A stretch of DNA of 64,000 bases from Spirochaetaceae bacterium UBA4077 (GCA_002383375.1 DFYR01000040.1:1-64000), one strand, 5' to 3'; positions 50,349-61,301 are shown, counted from the first letter of the stretch. Translations and numbers: made by a program. The notes: generated by a model not told the origin, from the sequence alone.

Positions 50349-51416
50349 ATGGACAACAAACTACCTATAATCGGCATCTCCATGGGGGATCCTGCGGGCA
50401 TAGGCCCCGAGATAGCCGCCAAGGCCCTGGCCAATCCCGAAACCTACAAAAAGTGCAGGCCACTGATCACCGGCGACGCCTCGGCCATGGAGCAGGCGGT
50501 GAGAATCGCCAAGGTGAATTTGAAGGTAAACCCGATTGCCAAGCCCTCCCAGGCGAAGTTCGAATTCGGGACCCTGGACGTGATCGACCTGAAGGATGTC
50601 GATGTCGCCCAGCTTCAGCACGGCAAGGTTTCGGCCATGGCGGGAAAAGCCGCTTTCGACGCGGTTAAAAAAGTCATCGAACTGGCCATGGCCGATGAGG
50701 TGGACGCTACCGTGACTGGTCCTCTCAACAAGGAAGCGCTCAACCTCGCTGGTTATCACTACACAGGCCACACGGAAATCTATGCGGATTTCACCAAGAC
50801 CAAGGATTACACCATGATGCTGGCCGAGGACAAGCTGCGCGTAGTGCACGTATCCACCCACGTCTCCTTGCGTCAAGCTTGCGACAACGTGAAGAAGGAA
50901 CGGGTTTACGCGGTCATCAAGCTGGCGTACGACACGATGCGCGATTTTGGTTTGGAGAATCCTAGGATCGGCGTCGCGGGACTGAACCCCCACGCCTCCG
51001 ACGGCGGACTTTTCGGCTGCGAAGAAGCGGAAGAAATCGCCCCGGCCATCGCCAAGGCCAGGGCCGAGGGCATGACCGTGGACGGTCCCGTGCCCCCGGA
51101 CACGCTTTATTCCAAAGCCTTGGGCGGCCAGTACGACATCGTCGTGGCCATGTACCACGACCAGGGCCACATCCCCCTCAAGGTCGTGGGCTTTACCTGG
51201 AACGACGCGGAAAAACGCTGGAATTCCGTGAGCGGGGTGAACATCACCCTAGGGCTGCCCATCATCCGCACTTCCGTGGATCACGGAACCGCCTTCGGAA
51301 AGGCGGGCAAGGGAACGGCCACCGAGGAAAGCCTCATCAACGCCATCGACTACGCGGTCCAGTTCGCCAGGCAGCGATTGGCCAAGAAAGCGGCCGGAAG
51401 GAGCGAAAAACAATGA
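50349..51416 (+). CDS. pdxA: PdxA-family 4-phospho-acid-sugar dehydrogenase, second paralogue
   Basis: A 355-residue paralogue immediately downstream, four bases after the first. It keeps all motifs (GISMGDPAGIGPEIAAKAL, TGPLNKEALNLAGYHYTGHTE, GLNPHASDGGLFG, MYHDQGHIPLKV, SVDHGTAFGKAGKG). It differs in the middle region (NDAEKRWNSVSGVN in place of CECAPDAPSISGIN) near the active-site histidine. The pair may form a heterodimer, or handle two stereoisomeric phospho-acids. It overlaps the DapA-like gene by four bases. Confidence 0.93.
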   Translation: MDNKLPIIGISMGDPAGIGPEIAAKALANPETYKKCRPLITGDASAMEQAVRIAKVNLKVNPIAKPSQAKFEFGTLDVIDLKDVDVAQLQHGKVSAMAGKAAFDAVKKVIELAMADEVDATVTGPLNKEALNLAGYHYTGHTEIYADFTKTKDYTMMLAEDKLRVVHVSTHVSLRQACDNVKKERVYAVIKLAYDTMRDFGLENPRIGVAGLNPHASDGGLFGCEEAEEIAPAIAKARAEGMTVDGPVPPDTLYSKALGGQYDIVVAMYHDQGHIPLKVVGFTWNDAEKRWNSVSGVNITLGLPIIRTSVDHGTAFGKAGKGTATEESLINAIDYAVQFARQRLAKKAAGRSEKQ

Positions 51417-52312
51417 AGAAAATCACCACCTTTACCGCCCTGGTCACCGCCTTCAGGCCCGACGAGAGCGTGGATTTCGGCGCCATAGCCGCCCAGGCTA
51501 GGCGCCAGCTGGCTGCTGGCAACGACCTTTTCATCTGCGGCACCAACGGCGACTTTTCCAGCCTCACCTTCGCCGAGCGGATGAAGGTGGTGGAGACCTG
51601 CGCCGCTGTTAAGGGCGAGGCCAGGCTCATCGCCAACGCGGGGTTTCCCTCCACCTACGAGACCATCCTCCTGGCCAAGGAGTACCAGCGCCTGGGCGTC
51701 GAGGCGGTGGCTGCCATAACGCCTTACTTTATCTCCTGTACCCAGGAAGGCCTGTACCGCCACTATGCGGGCATAGCCGACGCCATTTCGGTTCCCCTCT
51801 ACATCTATGAGATCCCCGCCCGCACGGGCAATTCCATCGAGGTGGCCACCGTAGCCAGGCTGGCCAAGCACGGCAACGTGAAGGGCATAAAGGATTCCTC
51901 GGGCAAGACAGAGCGCCTGGACGGCCTGGCCCAGGTTTGCGCCGAGAATCCTGGCTTTGAGCTCTACAACGGTACTGACTCCCTCATCCTCTACGGACTC
52001 CGCAAGGGTGCCGCAGGCTGCGTATCCGGTCTGGCCAACGTAGCCCCCGAATGGGTGCGTGCGATAGCGAAAGCCTTCGAGTCCGGGGACCAGGACGCCG
52101 CCGACGCCGCCCAGAAAAAACTCAACGGGCTCAGGGAAAGGCTCTACGCCTTCGGCTATCCCCCCGCCATGGTCAAGCGGGCTCTCTATCTTATGGATCC
52201 CAGCGTGGGCAACAACAGGCTTCCCGCCCTGGTTCCCGACAAAACGATCGACGAGGGGCTGGCAGCCCTTCTGGATGATTTAGGTCTTAAACGCGCGGAT
52301 GCGCGTTTGTAA
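51413..52312 (+). CDS. DapA/NanA-family aldolase or lyase
   Basis: A 299-residue class-I aldolase-fold enzyme. Phosphate/keto-acid loop CGTNGDFSSLTFAER (GTTGE in DapA), YIYEIPARTG with the catalytic tyrosine, and the Schiff-base lysine in VKGIKDSSGK. In a catabolic operon it is more likely a 2-keto-3-deoxy-acid or N-acylneuraminate-type aldolase than dihydrodipicolinate synthase. The 3' end encodes KRADARL over an eight-base hairpin (52289-52308) next to the stop. Confidence 0.9.
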   Translation: MKKITTFTALVTAFRPDESVDFGAIAAQARRQLAAGNDLFICGTNGDFSSLTFAERMKVVETCAAVKGEARLIANAGFPSTYETILLAKEYQRLGVEAVAAITPYFISCTQEGLYRHYAGIADAISVPLYIYEIPARTGNSIEVATVARLAKHGNVKGIKDSSGKTERLDGLAQVCAENPGFELYNGTDSLILYGLRKGAAGCVSGLANVAPEWVRAIAKAFESGDQDAADAAQKKLNGLRERLYAFGYPPAMVKRALYLMDPSVGNNRLPALVPDKTIDEGLAALLDDLGLKRADARL

Positions 52313-52331
52313 ATGTATTGAGGAGGTTCAG

Positions 52332-53942
52332 ATGAAACGAACGATTCTTTTGGCAATGTGCGTCCTAGTGGCAGCAGGCACGGCCTTTGCGGCCAATCCC
52401 CTTCCGGCCAAGGATCAGGTGCTCAACATCGCACAACCCGAGCTGAGCCAGACCTGGTCGCCCTTCCTGGGCGGCGGACACGTGGCTCGCTGGCAGTCCC
52501 TCTGGTGGGCGGCCCCCATGTACTTCGACAAGGAAGGCAAGCTCCAGCCCTACGTGCTCTCCAAGGCAGTGGCTGACTCCACCTTCAAGACATGGACCCT
52601 CACCATCGATCCCAAGGCCTGCTTCTCCGACGGCTCCCCCATCACCGCCGAGGACGTCAAGGGTTCCTGGGAGCTCTGCGCCGTTCCCAGCACCAAGCAC
52701 GCCCGGGTGGATCTCTTCCTCTCCGGCGTCGTTGGCTACAACGAAGTGATCACCGGCAAGAGCAAGTTCATGTCGGGCATCGTCGTCAAGGACAAGAGCA
52801 CCGTGGTCGTCACCCTGAGCGCCCCGGACCCGATCTTCAACCAGAAAATCGCCACGGCTATGATTCCCCCGGTCAAGATTTCCCAGGCCAGGGATGCCAA
52901 TGGCGAGCAGAAGCAGGAATGGTGGCACCCCAAGAATAAGGTAGTGGTGTCCGGCCCCTTCATGCCCCAATCCATGGATCTCGACCAGGGCATCGTCGTC
53001 TTCGTGCCCAATCCCAAGTTCTTCGGACCCAAGCCCAAGCTCAGCAAAATCGTGGTAACCTCCGTGGTCGATCCGGCCGTCGCCACCCTCATGCTCCAGC
53101 AGGGCAAGATGGACGCCCACACCGAGCTCATCACCCCGACGATCATCGAGGACCTAGGCGCCGATTTCGTGTCCGGGCCCGCCACCGCCAAAGGCCAGCA
53201 CTTCTGGTTCGGCGTGGACAAGGCACCCATGGACGACATCAATGTCCGCAAGGCACTGGTCATGGCGATCAATCCGGCCGACCTGGCCAAGGCCGCCTTC
53301 CCCGACGGACCCTACCAGCTGGCTACTCAGATTCTCAATAAGGTAGCGGGCGTGGATCCGGCCTACGAGAACTACAAGTACGATCCAGAAGGCGCCAAGA
53401 AAGCCCTGGCCGCCTCCAAGTACAAGGAAGCCAAGAATCTGCCCAAGATCATGTTCGTCGGCATCAGCACCCCCACCCACGAAGCCGCGGCCCAGTATAT
53501 CGCCGAGCAGTGGAGGCAGGTCCTGGGAATCACCGCCGTCGAGATGAAGTCGGCCATCGATACCTACTCTGGCCCGGACCAGAAAAACATCCAGATCTGG
53601 CGCGACGATGTGGGCACCCGGGTTCCCGACGCCGTCTCCTACCTCGTTGGCTCCATCCATTCCTCCTCGGGCAACGCCAAGAAGTGCCTGGGCGGCTGGA
53701 AGAACGCCGAAGTGGACAGGCTCCTGGAGCTGGCCAGCACCAAGGCCGTGGACAACCCCGACCGCATCAAGCTCGCTCAGCAGGCCCAGAAAATTTTCCG
53801 CGACCAGTACCTCTACATTCCCTACTACTATGACATAATGTCCAAGTGGGCCATGCCCTGGGTTATGGGCATGGAGAAGAACGACGACTGGCAGGTAATC
53901 GAGCCTTGGAATATCTACATCACCGACGCGAAGAAGAAATAA
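52332..53942 (+). CDS. Peptide-type ABC transporter solute-binding protein (SBP family 5) of the acid-sugar regulon
   Basis: A 536-residue periplasmic receptor. The start at 52332 follows AGGAGG; signal peptide KRTILLAMCVLVAAGTAFA. Family-5 features: TFKTWTLTIDPKACFSDGSPITAEDVKGSW and a C-terminal YDIMSKWAMPWVMG. It is longer and different in sequence from the receptor at 15.1 kb. Placement with sugar-acid enzymes suggests an oligosaccharide or acid-sugar ligand, as known for several Opp-type receptors in anaerobes. High C-ending codon bias suggests abundance. Confidence 0.94.
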   Translation: MKRTILLAMCVLVAAGTAFAANPLPAKDQVLNIAQPELSQTWSPFLGGGHVARWQSLWWAAPMYFDKEGKLQPYVLSKAVADSTFKTWTLTIDPKACFSDGSPITAEDVKGSWELCAVPSTKHARVDLFLSGVVGYNEVITGKSKFMSGIVVKDKSTVVVTLSAPDPIFNQKIATAMIPPVKISQARDANGEQKQEWWHPKNKVVVSGPFMPQSMDLDQGIVVFVPNPKFFGPKPKLSKIVVTSVVDPAVATLMLQQGKMDAHTELITPTIIEDLGADFVSGPATAKGQHFWFGVDKAPMDDINVRKALVMAINPADLAKAAFPDGPYQLATQILNKVAGVDPAYENYKYDPEGAKKALAASKYKEAKNLPKIMFVGISTPTHEAAAQYIAEQWRQVLGITAVEMKSAIDTYSGPDQKNIQIWRDDVGTRVPDAVSYLVGSIHSSSGNAKKCLGGWKNAEVDRLLELASTKAVDNPDRIKLAQQAQKIFRDQYLYIPYYYDIMSKWAMPWVMGMEKNDDWQVIEPWNIYITDAKKK

Positions 53943-53961
53943 GGCGCGGCGGAAGCTTTTA

Positions 53962-54000
53962 GGCGGCGTCGGGACTCGTGGCGAGAGTCCCGACGCCGCC
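53962..54000 (+). other. Long perfect hairpin after the receptor gene
   Basis: Sixteen-base perfect arms (53962-53977 and 53985-54000) around a seven-base loop, with no U run. It lies between receptor and permease genes, where such structures usually raise the receptor:permease ratio by protecting upstream mRNA. The rest of the 177-base gap shows no gene. Confidence 0.75.
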
Positions 54001-54119
54001 CGGGCTTGACCTTGCTCGTTGCAGCGGGCGACTGCGCATGGCTCTTACTGCCAGGCGCGGCCGCTCGCGGATTTTCCCGGCGGTTCCTCCTGACGCCGGC
54101 GGGATGAATAGGAGTGCCT

Positions 54120-55076
54120 ATGGGTCGTTATGTATTGAATAGATTATTGAGATGGATACCCTCCGTCTTGTTTATCCTCCTGATCGTCTACGCCCTGGTG
54201 TTTTTCGGAGCCGGCGATCCCATCAAGCTGATTTTCCTTCAGGCGCCCGGCGACGTGGCCTACGACCCGGTGCGCATCGAAGCTATCAGGGAGGCTTCGG
54301 GCTTGAACCGCCCCTTCCTGGTCCAGTTCAGTGACTATGTGATCCATATCCTTAAAGGCGATTTCGGCAACTCCCTGGTATCGGGCCGCTCGGTGAACGA
54401 AATGATCAAGGCCGCGGTACCCGTGACTTTCTCGCTAGGTTTGTCGGCTATAGCCATCATCGCGGTGATCGGCACGATCCTGGGCGCTATAGCGGCCCTC
54501 AACCAAAATCGATGGATCGACAACCTCATCGTAGGCTTCGCCCAGTTTACCTGGGGCATTCCTGTCTTCGTGGCCGGACCGCTGATCATCGTATTCCTCG
54601 TTTTAGTCTTAAAAATGGACGTACCCTTTGGCTGGGGTGGTCTTTTCAGCCCCAAGGTGATCGTTCCCCTCATCGTCATGGGCCTCAATCCCATGGCTAT
54701 CATCATACGCCAGGCCAGGGCCGGCGTTCTGGAAGTCCTGAGCGAGGACTATATCCGGACAGCCCGTTCCAAGGGCTTGCCTACTAAAACCCTGGTGTTC
54801 AGGCACATCCTGCGTCCCGTCCTCACCCCCGTGGTGAGCCAGACCGGCCTTTTGGTCATTGGCGCGCTGAACAATTCCATTCTGATCGAGAAAGTATTCG
54901 GTCTTCCGGGCTTGGGTCGCTTGACCGAAAACGCGATTACCCGCTCGGACTATCCGATAATCCTCGCAATTGTGTTGATTTTTTCATTCGTGGTAATGAC
55001 CTCCAATCTCCTGGTGGACATTTCCTATCCTCTCCTCGATCCAAGGGCGGCGAGCAAAAAGAAAGGAGAAGACTGA
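54120..55076 (+). CDS. Peptide-type ABC transporter permease (DppB/OppB)
   Basis: A 318-residue inner-membrane subunit. I chose ATG 54120 over GTG 54114 because AGGAG lies five bases before it. Features: N-terminal helix, FGAGDPIKL loop, six membrane spans and coupling loop EDYIRTARSKGLPTKTLV. Its stop codon shares a base with the start of the next permease. Part of the second complete Opp/Dpp set. Confidence 0.94.
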   Translation: MGRYVLNRLLRWIPSVLFILLIVYALVFFGAGDPIKLIFLQAPGDVAYDPVRIEAIREASGLNRPFLVQFSDYVIHILKGDFGNSLVSGRSVNEMIKAAVPVTFSLGLSAIAIIAVIGTILGAIAALNQNRWIDNLIVGFAQFTWGIPVFVAGPLIIVFLVLVLKMDVPFGWGGLFSPKVIVPLIVMGLNPMAIIIRQARAGVLEVLSEDYIRTARSKGLPTKTLVFRHILRPVLTPVVSQTGLLVIGALNNSILIEKVFGLPGLGRLTENAITRSDYPIILAIVLIFSFVVMTSNLLVDISYPLLDPRAASKKKGED

Positions 55077-56028
55077 TGGAGAGCGAAGCAAAGAAGACCG
55101 CCGTGGTCGAAGAAAAGCAGTACAATCTGTTCAAGGACGCCATGAAGCGACTGGCGGCCAACAAGTTAGCCATGGTTGGGCTGATCGTCGTCTCCCTGGT
55201 CATCCTGATAGCGATCATAGGGCCAATGATCACTCCTTACGATTTCCTGAGCCAGGACCTCAACTACAGGAACAAGGCCCCCTCGGCCCAGCACTGGTTC
55301 GGCACCGACGACCTGGGCAGGGACGTTTTTAGCCGGGTCATCTACGGAGCCCGCACCGCGGTGATCGTGGCCATATCGGTCACTGTCCTGAGCTACCTCA
55401 TCGGCATAGTCCTCGGCTCGCTGGCCGGCTACCTGGGAGGCAAGGTGGACGCCTTTGTGGTCTGGCTCATCGACGTCTTCATGTCGATTCCCTCCCTCCT
55501 TTTGGTGATTGTCGTCAACGTATCGGTCAAACCTGTGCTGGTGAACTGGATGGACGCCAAGTTCCTGGAAACCCAGAACCAGTTTTTCCGGAACACGACC
55601 TGGGTGGATTTCGCCATAGTCTTCGGCTCCCTGGCCTTCATAAAGTGGCCCAAGGCGGCGAGGATAATTCGAGGACAGATCCTCTCCATAAAGAACAAGA
55701 ACTATGTCGTCGCGGCTAAGGCCCTGGGCGTTCCAACGTCGAAAATCATACGACGCTACATAATTCCCAACTCGATCGGACCCTTCATCGTCTCCATAAG
55801 CTCCACCCTGGGCGAGGCCATGGTGCTGGAGTCCTCCTTCAGCTTTCTGGGGGTAGGGGTTAAGCCGCCCATTCCCAGCTGGGGCAACATGATTTCCGAC
55901 GGTCTGCGGGTCTGGCAGGTCTATCCCCATATACTCGCCGCCCCGGCCTTGGTGCTGGCGATCGTCACCATTTCGTTCAGTTTCTTAGGCGACGGGCTGA
56001 ACGATGCGTTGAATCCGAGGCAGTGGAA

Positions 56029-56032
<4 letters not shown>
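55076..56032 (+). CDS. Peptide-type ABC transporter permease (DppC/OppC)
   Basis: A 318-residue subunit with an N-terminal cytoplasmic segment, FGTDDLGRDVFSRVIYGAR motif, membrane spans and coupling loop NYVVAAKALGVPTSKI. It contains an insertion of about 35 residues in a periplasmic loop (VNWMDAKFLETQNQFFRNTT) compared with the 16.6-kb homologue, as in OppC of some oligosaccharide systems. Confidence 0.94.
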
Positions 56033-57017
<985 letters not shown>

Positions 57018-57021
<4 letters not shown>

Positions 57022-58010
57022 ACGCAGAGGTTAAACAGCCCAAAGTCCTGATGAAAGTTGAAAACCTGGTCAAGCATTTTCCCGTGCGCCTGGGCGCCTA
57101 CGGCGAAAAAAAGGCCGTGGTGCACGCCATAGACGATATTTCCTTCGATATTTACCGGGGGGAAACGCTCGGCCTGGTGGGGGAATCGGGTTGCGGAAAA
57201 TCCACCACGGGGTTCGCACTCCTCCAGCTCTACAAGCCCAGCTCAGGTAAAATAACTTTCGACGGGCTCGAGCTTACGGCGATGGAAGAAAAAGCCCTGC
57301 GCCCGGTGCGCAAGAGGGCGCAGATAATCTTTCAGGACCCCTATTCCACGCTCAATCCCAGGATGACCATACTGGACGCCATGGCCGAGCCCATTAGGGT
57401 GCACAACCTCCTGCCCGAAAAGGAAATCCCCGCAAGAATCGCCCAACTTCTCGACGATGTGGGGCTTAATTTCAGCTTTGCGAACCGCTACCCCCACGAG
57501 TTCTCGGGCGGCCAACGCCAGAGAATCTGCATAGCGCGAGCCTTGGCCAGCAATCCCGAATTCATCGTCTGCGACGAGCCCATCTCGGCGCTCGACGTTT
57601 CCATCCAGGCCCAGATTATCAACCTGATGATGGATCTACAGGAAAAGTACAAGCTCACCTATCTCTTCATCGCCCACGATCTGGCGGTTGTGCGGCATAT
57701 CAGCGACAGGGTGGTAGTGATGTATCTGGGCAAAATCATGGAGATCGCCGATAAGAAAGAACTCTTTGACAATCCCAAGCATCCCTACACCAAGGCACTC
57801 CTGGCCGCGGTGCCCGAGGCTGATCCCGACCACGAGCGGAACAAGTCCAGGGTCATCCTGACCGGGGACGTGTCCAACGCTATCGACCCGCCTTCGGGCT
57901 GCAGGTTCCATCCCCGCTGCCAGTACGCCAAGGATGCGTGCAAGAAGGCGCAAGGCCCGCAGCTGATTAAGGTAGCTCCAGGGCATTTATCGGCCTGCCC
58001 CTATTTTTAG
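57018..58010 (+). CDS. Peptide-type ABC transporter ATPase (DppF/OppF)
   Basis: A 330-residue second ATPase. Walker A GESGCGKSTTG, Q-loop FQDPYSTLNP, signature FSGGQRQR, Walker B FIVCDEPISALD, switch IAHDLAVV, C-terminal FHPRCQYAKDAC. It is four-base coupled to the previous gene. It completes the transporter set of the regulon. Confidence 0.95.
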
Positions 58011-58024
58011 ACGTGGAGGAGACC

Positions 58025-59212
58025 ATGGCGTCCACCGCCTTGAAATTCGAAGAATTGCCCATACCCGCGCCGAACGTGCAGAACCACGCGGCCAATCTCT
58101 GCGAGCTTTCCAATGGAGACCTGCTCTGTGTCTGGTTTTCAGGCACCCAGGAGGGAATGTCAGACATATCGGTCTATATGTCCAGGCTGCCGACAGGCGG
58201 TAGGGCTTGGTCAGCCCCGGTGAGGCTCTCCGACGACCACGACCGCTCCGAGCAGAATCCGGTTCTCTTTCCGGCTCCCGACGGAAGGCTCTGGCTCATG
58301 TGGACTAGCCAGCGGGCGGGCAACCAGGACACCGCCGTTGTGATGCACCGCATTTCCTCAGATATGGGCTATACCTGGACAAATCCATCAGTGCTTATCG
58401 CCAGGCCCGGCAGTTTCGTCCGACAGCCGGTGATCGTCAACGAGGCCGGGGAATGGCTTCTGCCCCTCTTCCGCTGCAGGCAGATCCCCGGACAGAAATG
58501 GGTGGGCGACGCCGATTACAGCGCCGTGGCGCTATCCGGCGATGCCGGCGCGACCTGGGAGATACGGCCTCTGCCCGGTAGCCTGGGCTGCGTGCACATG
58601 AATATCGTGCCCATGGACGACGGCTCGATGCTGGCATTCTTTCGCAGCCGCTGGGCAGACTTTATCTACCGCACTCGTTCCGTGGACGGTGGCCATACCT
58701 GGGAGCAGCCCAAACCGACAACGCTGCCCAATAACAATGCCTCGGTCCAATGCGTGAGGCTCCGGGATGGGAGGCTGGCCATGGTTTTCAACCGTTCCAG
58801 CGCGGTAGCGGCAACCCAGCGACGCGAGTCGCTCTACGACGAGATCGAGGACGACGAGGCAGTCGAGCCTGACGGCGCCCCAGCCCTGGCTAAAGAAGCG
58901 GCAAGCCAGGCTGCCGCTGGCGGCTTCGTCCCCACCGGCCACGAAGGCGCTCCTCCCCCTGACGAGCGCAAGGCCTTCTGGGGCGCTCCGCGAGCTCCCC
59001 TATGCCTGGCTTTTTCCTCGGACGGGGGCTTAAGCTGGCCGGAGAGCCTGGATCTGGAGGTGGGGGATGGCTTCTGCCTCACCAATAACTCCAAAGACTC
59101 GATGAACAGGGAATACTCCTACCCTAGCATAATCCAGAGCAGAGACGGCCGGATCCATGTGGCCTATACCTATTTCCGACAGCGTATAAAATATCTACGA
59201 TCCAACCTGTAA
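58025..59212 (+). CDS. Cytoplasmic sialidase-fold (BNR/Asp-box) protein
   Basis: A 395-residue six-bladed propeller-type protein without a signal peptide (start 58025, GGAGGAG upstream). Four Asp-box repeats are visible: SSDMGYTW, SGDAGATW, SVDGGHTW and SSDGGLSW. It belongs to the group annotated exo-alpha-sialidase, but members may also be lyases acting on acidic oligosaccharides, so the reaction is open. Residues about 269-317 are a low-complexity insert with a perfect inverted repeat (58897-58918) in its DNA. Being cytoplasmic and next to an importer, it probably processes imported oligomers. Confidence 0.82.
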   Translation: MASTALKFEELPIPAPNVQNHAANLCELSNGDLLCVWFSGTQEGMSDISVYMSRLPTGGRAWSAPVRLSDDHDRSEQNPVLFPAPDGRLWLMWTSQRAGNQDTAVVMHRISSDMGYTWTNPSVLIARPGSFVRQPVIVNEAGEWLLPLFRCRQIPGQKWVGDADYSAVALSGDAGATWEIRPLPGSLGCVHMNIVPMDDGSMLAFFRSRWADFIYRTRSVDGGHTWEQPKPTTLPNNNASVQCVRLRDGRLAMVFNRSSAVAATQRRESLYDEIEDDEAVEPDGAPALAKEAASQAAAGGFVPTGHEGAPPPDERKAFWGAPRAPLCLAFSSDGGLSWPESLDLEVGDGFCLTNNSKDSMNREYSYPSIIQSRDGRIHVAYTYFRQRIKYLRSNL

Positions 59213-59354
59213 TGCCTGATGGAACGTAAGATCCCAGGAGGATAACCGGGCTTCCCAATAGCTTTTCTTGACCATGACAGGGGTATCTGAGCGGAATCCT
59301 ACACTAAGGATCCTAAAAAGGGAAAAACCAGGGTATACTGGTTCCAGGAAACCT

Positions 59355-61253
59355 ATGATAGTTTTCATCGCGCCCTACCTGAAACTTAAACAAATCGCCG
59401 ATTCTCTGGCGGATCACTATGCCGAACCTATGCGCAGCGTGGTGGGCGATCTGGGCGCTGGGCTTGCCCTGGCCAGGGAGGCTTTAGACGAGGATGCAAT
59501 CCTGGTCAGCCGGGGCGGCACGGCCAAGCTTATACGCGAAAGCCTGGGCGTCGATGTGATCGAGATAGGGGTTTCCTATCTGGACCTCATGCGCATCCTC
59601 AAGCCCTACATGGGAAGCCGCAAGCCTATCGCGGTGGCTGGATTTCGTGCCCTCATCCATTACGCCAAGAACGTCTGCGAGGCCTTGGGGATAAAGGCTG
59701 AGTATTTGCCGGTAGACGATGAGGCTGAAATGACCAGCCGCATCGAGCAGGTGCGAGGAATGAACGTGGCCTGCCTGGTAGGCGATATGGTGGCGGTGCG
59801 CAGCGCCAAGGATCTTGGAATTCCCCTGGCACTGATCGAGTCCGGGCCCGATGCGGTTGCAGAGGCGTTGGACAAGGCAGCCATGGTATCCAGAAGCCTT
59901 ATGGCCCGCCGGGCTGGGGAACTGAGACTGGGAGCCGTTCTTAACACCGTGCGGGAGGGCATTGTAGCGGTGGACCGATCAGGGCTTATCACCCACATCA
60001 ACAGCACGGCGAAGGAACTGTTGGGTCCGCAGGCTGTGGTGGGCGTGTCTGCTGAAACCGTCCTGCCGGGCAAGTACATCGACCGAGCTATGACAGAACG
60101 TAAGGAAGCCTTTGGCAGACTTCTGGAGATTGGGGGCCATCGTACCGCCCTGAACGTGACGCCCATCGTCGCTCTGGATTCGGTGGAAGGTGCGGTCATT
60201 GTCCTGCAGAAAGTGGCCCAGATTCAGGACATAGAGAAAAAGGTGCGCCGCCAGCTGAGTGCTGGAGAACTGGTGGCCAAGTATCACTTCGAGGACATGG
60301 CTTCCGAGTCCCCTGCCATGTGCGCCTGCCTGAGCGTGGCCAGGCAGTATGCCCGGAGCGCCAGCGCCATTCTCATCTATGGAGAAACGGGGACGGGCAA
60401 GGAAAGATTGGCCCAGAGCATTCACAACGAGAGTTCCGTCAGGGACGGGCCCTTTGTGGCAATCAATTGCGGCGCCTTGCCCCCCAGTCTTCTTGAAAGC
60501 GAGCTCTTCGGTTACGTGGAGGGAGCCTTCACGGGAGCGGGCAGGGGCGGCAAGATGGGCCTTTTCGAATTGGCCCACGGCGGCACAATTTTTCTGGATG
60601 AGATCAACGAGTTGGATGTTCAGCTCCAAGGCAAATTGCTGAGGGTAATTCAGGAGCGAGAGGTGATGCGTGTCGGCGGGGTAAAGGTCATTCCCGTGAG
60701 CTTCCGCCTGATCGCCGCATCCAACGTGCCCCTCCAGGAAGAAATGGAAAAAGGTAAGATCCGCCGGGACCTTTTCTACAGGCTCAAGGTGCTGGACATC
60801 CGGCTGCCGCCTTTGAGGGAGAGACCCGAGGATATCGAGCAGCTCTTCGCTTCCTTCACCAGGGAATGCGCCCTGAGAGACGGGGACGCTGAGCCTCCTC
60901 CTCCTCCGGAGTGCTTTCTCCAGGCGCTGAAGGCCCACCAGTGGCCGGGCAACGTTCGGGAGCTGGAGAACGTTGCGGAGAAGTGGACCGTGCTGCGCAG
61001 GCTTTTAGATGCTGATGCGGCGGCAGCCCTCACCCTTGAATCCTTCGGCGGCCAGGAGGCCTGCGGCTCAGGTTCGCGGCTCGTTGCCGAGGCTGGGGAC
61101 TGGTGCGCGGGAAGCCTGGAGGCCATCACGCGCCGGGCGGCCCTGGCGGTGCTGGACGAAGAAGGGGGCAACATATCCAGGGCCGCCCGGCGCCTGGGCA
61201 TAGACCGCCAGACCTTGCGAAAGCACATCAAGGACTCGACGCCTGAGTTTTAA
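59355..61253 (+). CDS. PrpR-type sigma-54-dependent transcriptional activator
   Basis: A 632-residue enhancer-binding protein. A PrpR_N ligand-sensing domain (about 1-185, from MIVFIAPYLKLKQIA), a PAS domain (about 195-300), the AAA+ module with Walker A GETGTGKERLAQS, the sigma-54-contacting GAFTGA loop, Walker B GTIFLDEINELD and arginine finger RRDLFYRLKVL, and a Fis-type helix-turn-helix (EEGGNISRAARRLGIDRQTLR). I chose 59355 because AGGAA lies upstream and homologues begin there; ATG 59274 would add 27 residues. It probably activates the sigma-54 promoter at 46737 in response to a pathway intermediate. Confidence 0.93.
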   Translation: MIVFIAPYLKLKQIADSLADHYAEPMRSVVGDLGAGLALAREALDEDAILVSRGGTAKLIRESLGVDVIEIGVSYLDLMRILKPYMGSRKPIAVAGFRALIHYAKNVCEALGIKAEYLPVDDEAEMTSRIEQVRGMNVACLVGDMVAVRSAKDLGIPLALIESGPDAVAEALDKAAMVSRSLMARRAGELRLGAVLNTVREGIVAVDRSGLITHINSTAKELLGPQAVVGVSAETVLPGKYIDRAMTERKEAFGRLLEIGGHRTALNVTPIVALDSVEGAVIVLQKVAQIQDIEKKVRRQLSAGELVAKYHFEDMASESPAMCACLSVARQYARSASAILIYGETGTGKERLAQSIHNESSVRDGPFVAINCGALPPSLLESELFGYVEGAFTGAGRGGKMGLFELAHGGTIFLDEINELDVQLQGKLLRVIQEREVMRVGGVKVIPVSFRLIAASNVPLQEEMEKGKIRRDLFYRLKVLDIRLPPLRERPEDIEQLFASFTRECALRDGDAEPPPPPECFLQALKAHQWPGNVRELENVAEKWTVLRRLLDADAAAALTLESFGGQEACGSGSRLVAEAGDWCAGSLEAITRRAALAVLDEEGGNISRAARRLGIDRQTLRKHIKDSTPEF

Positions 61254-61301
61254 CTGCCTTAAACAGCTGTCCGGCGCCTAAAACCCGAGTGGCGTACTCT
61301 T

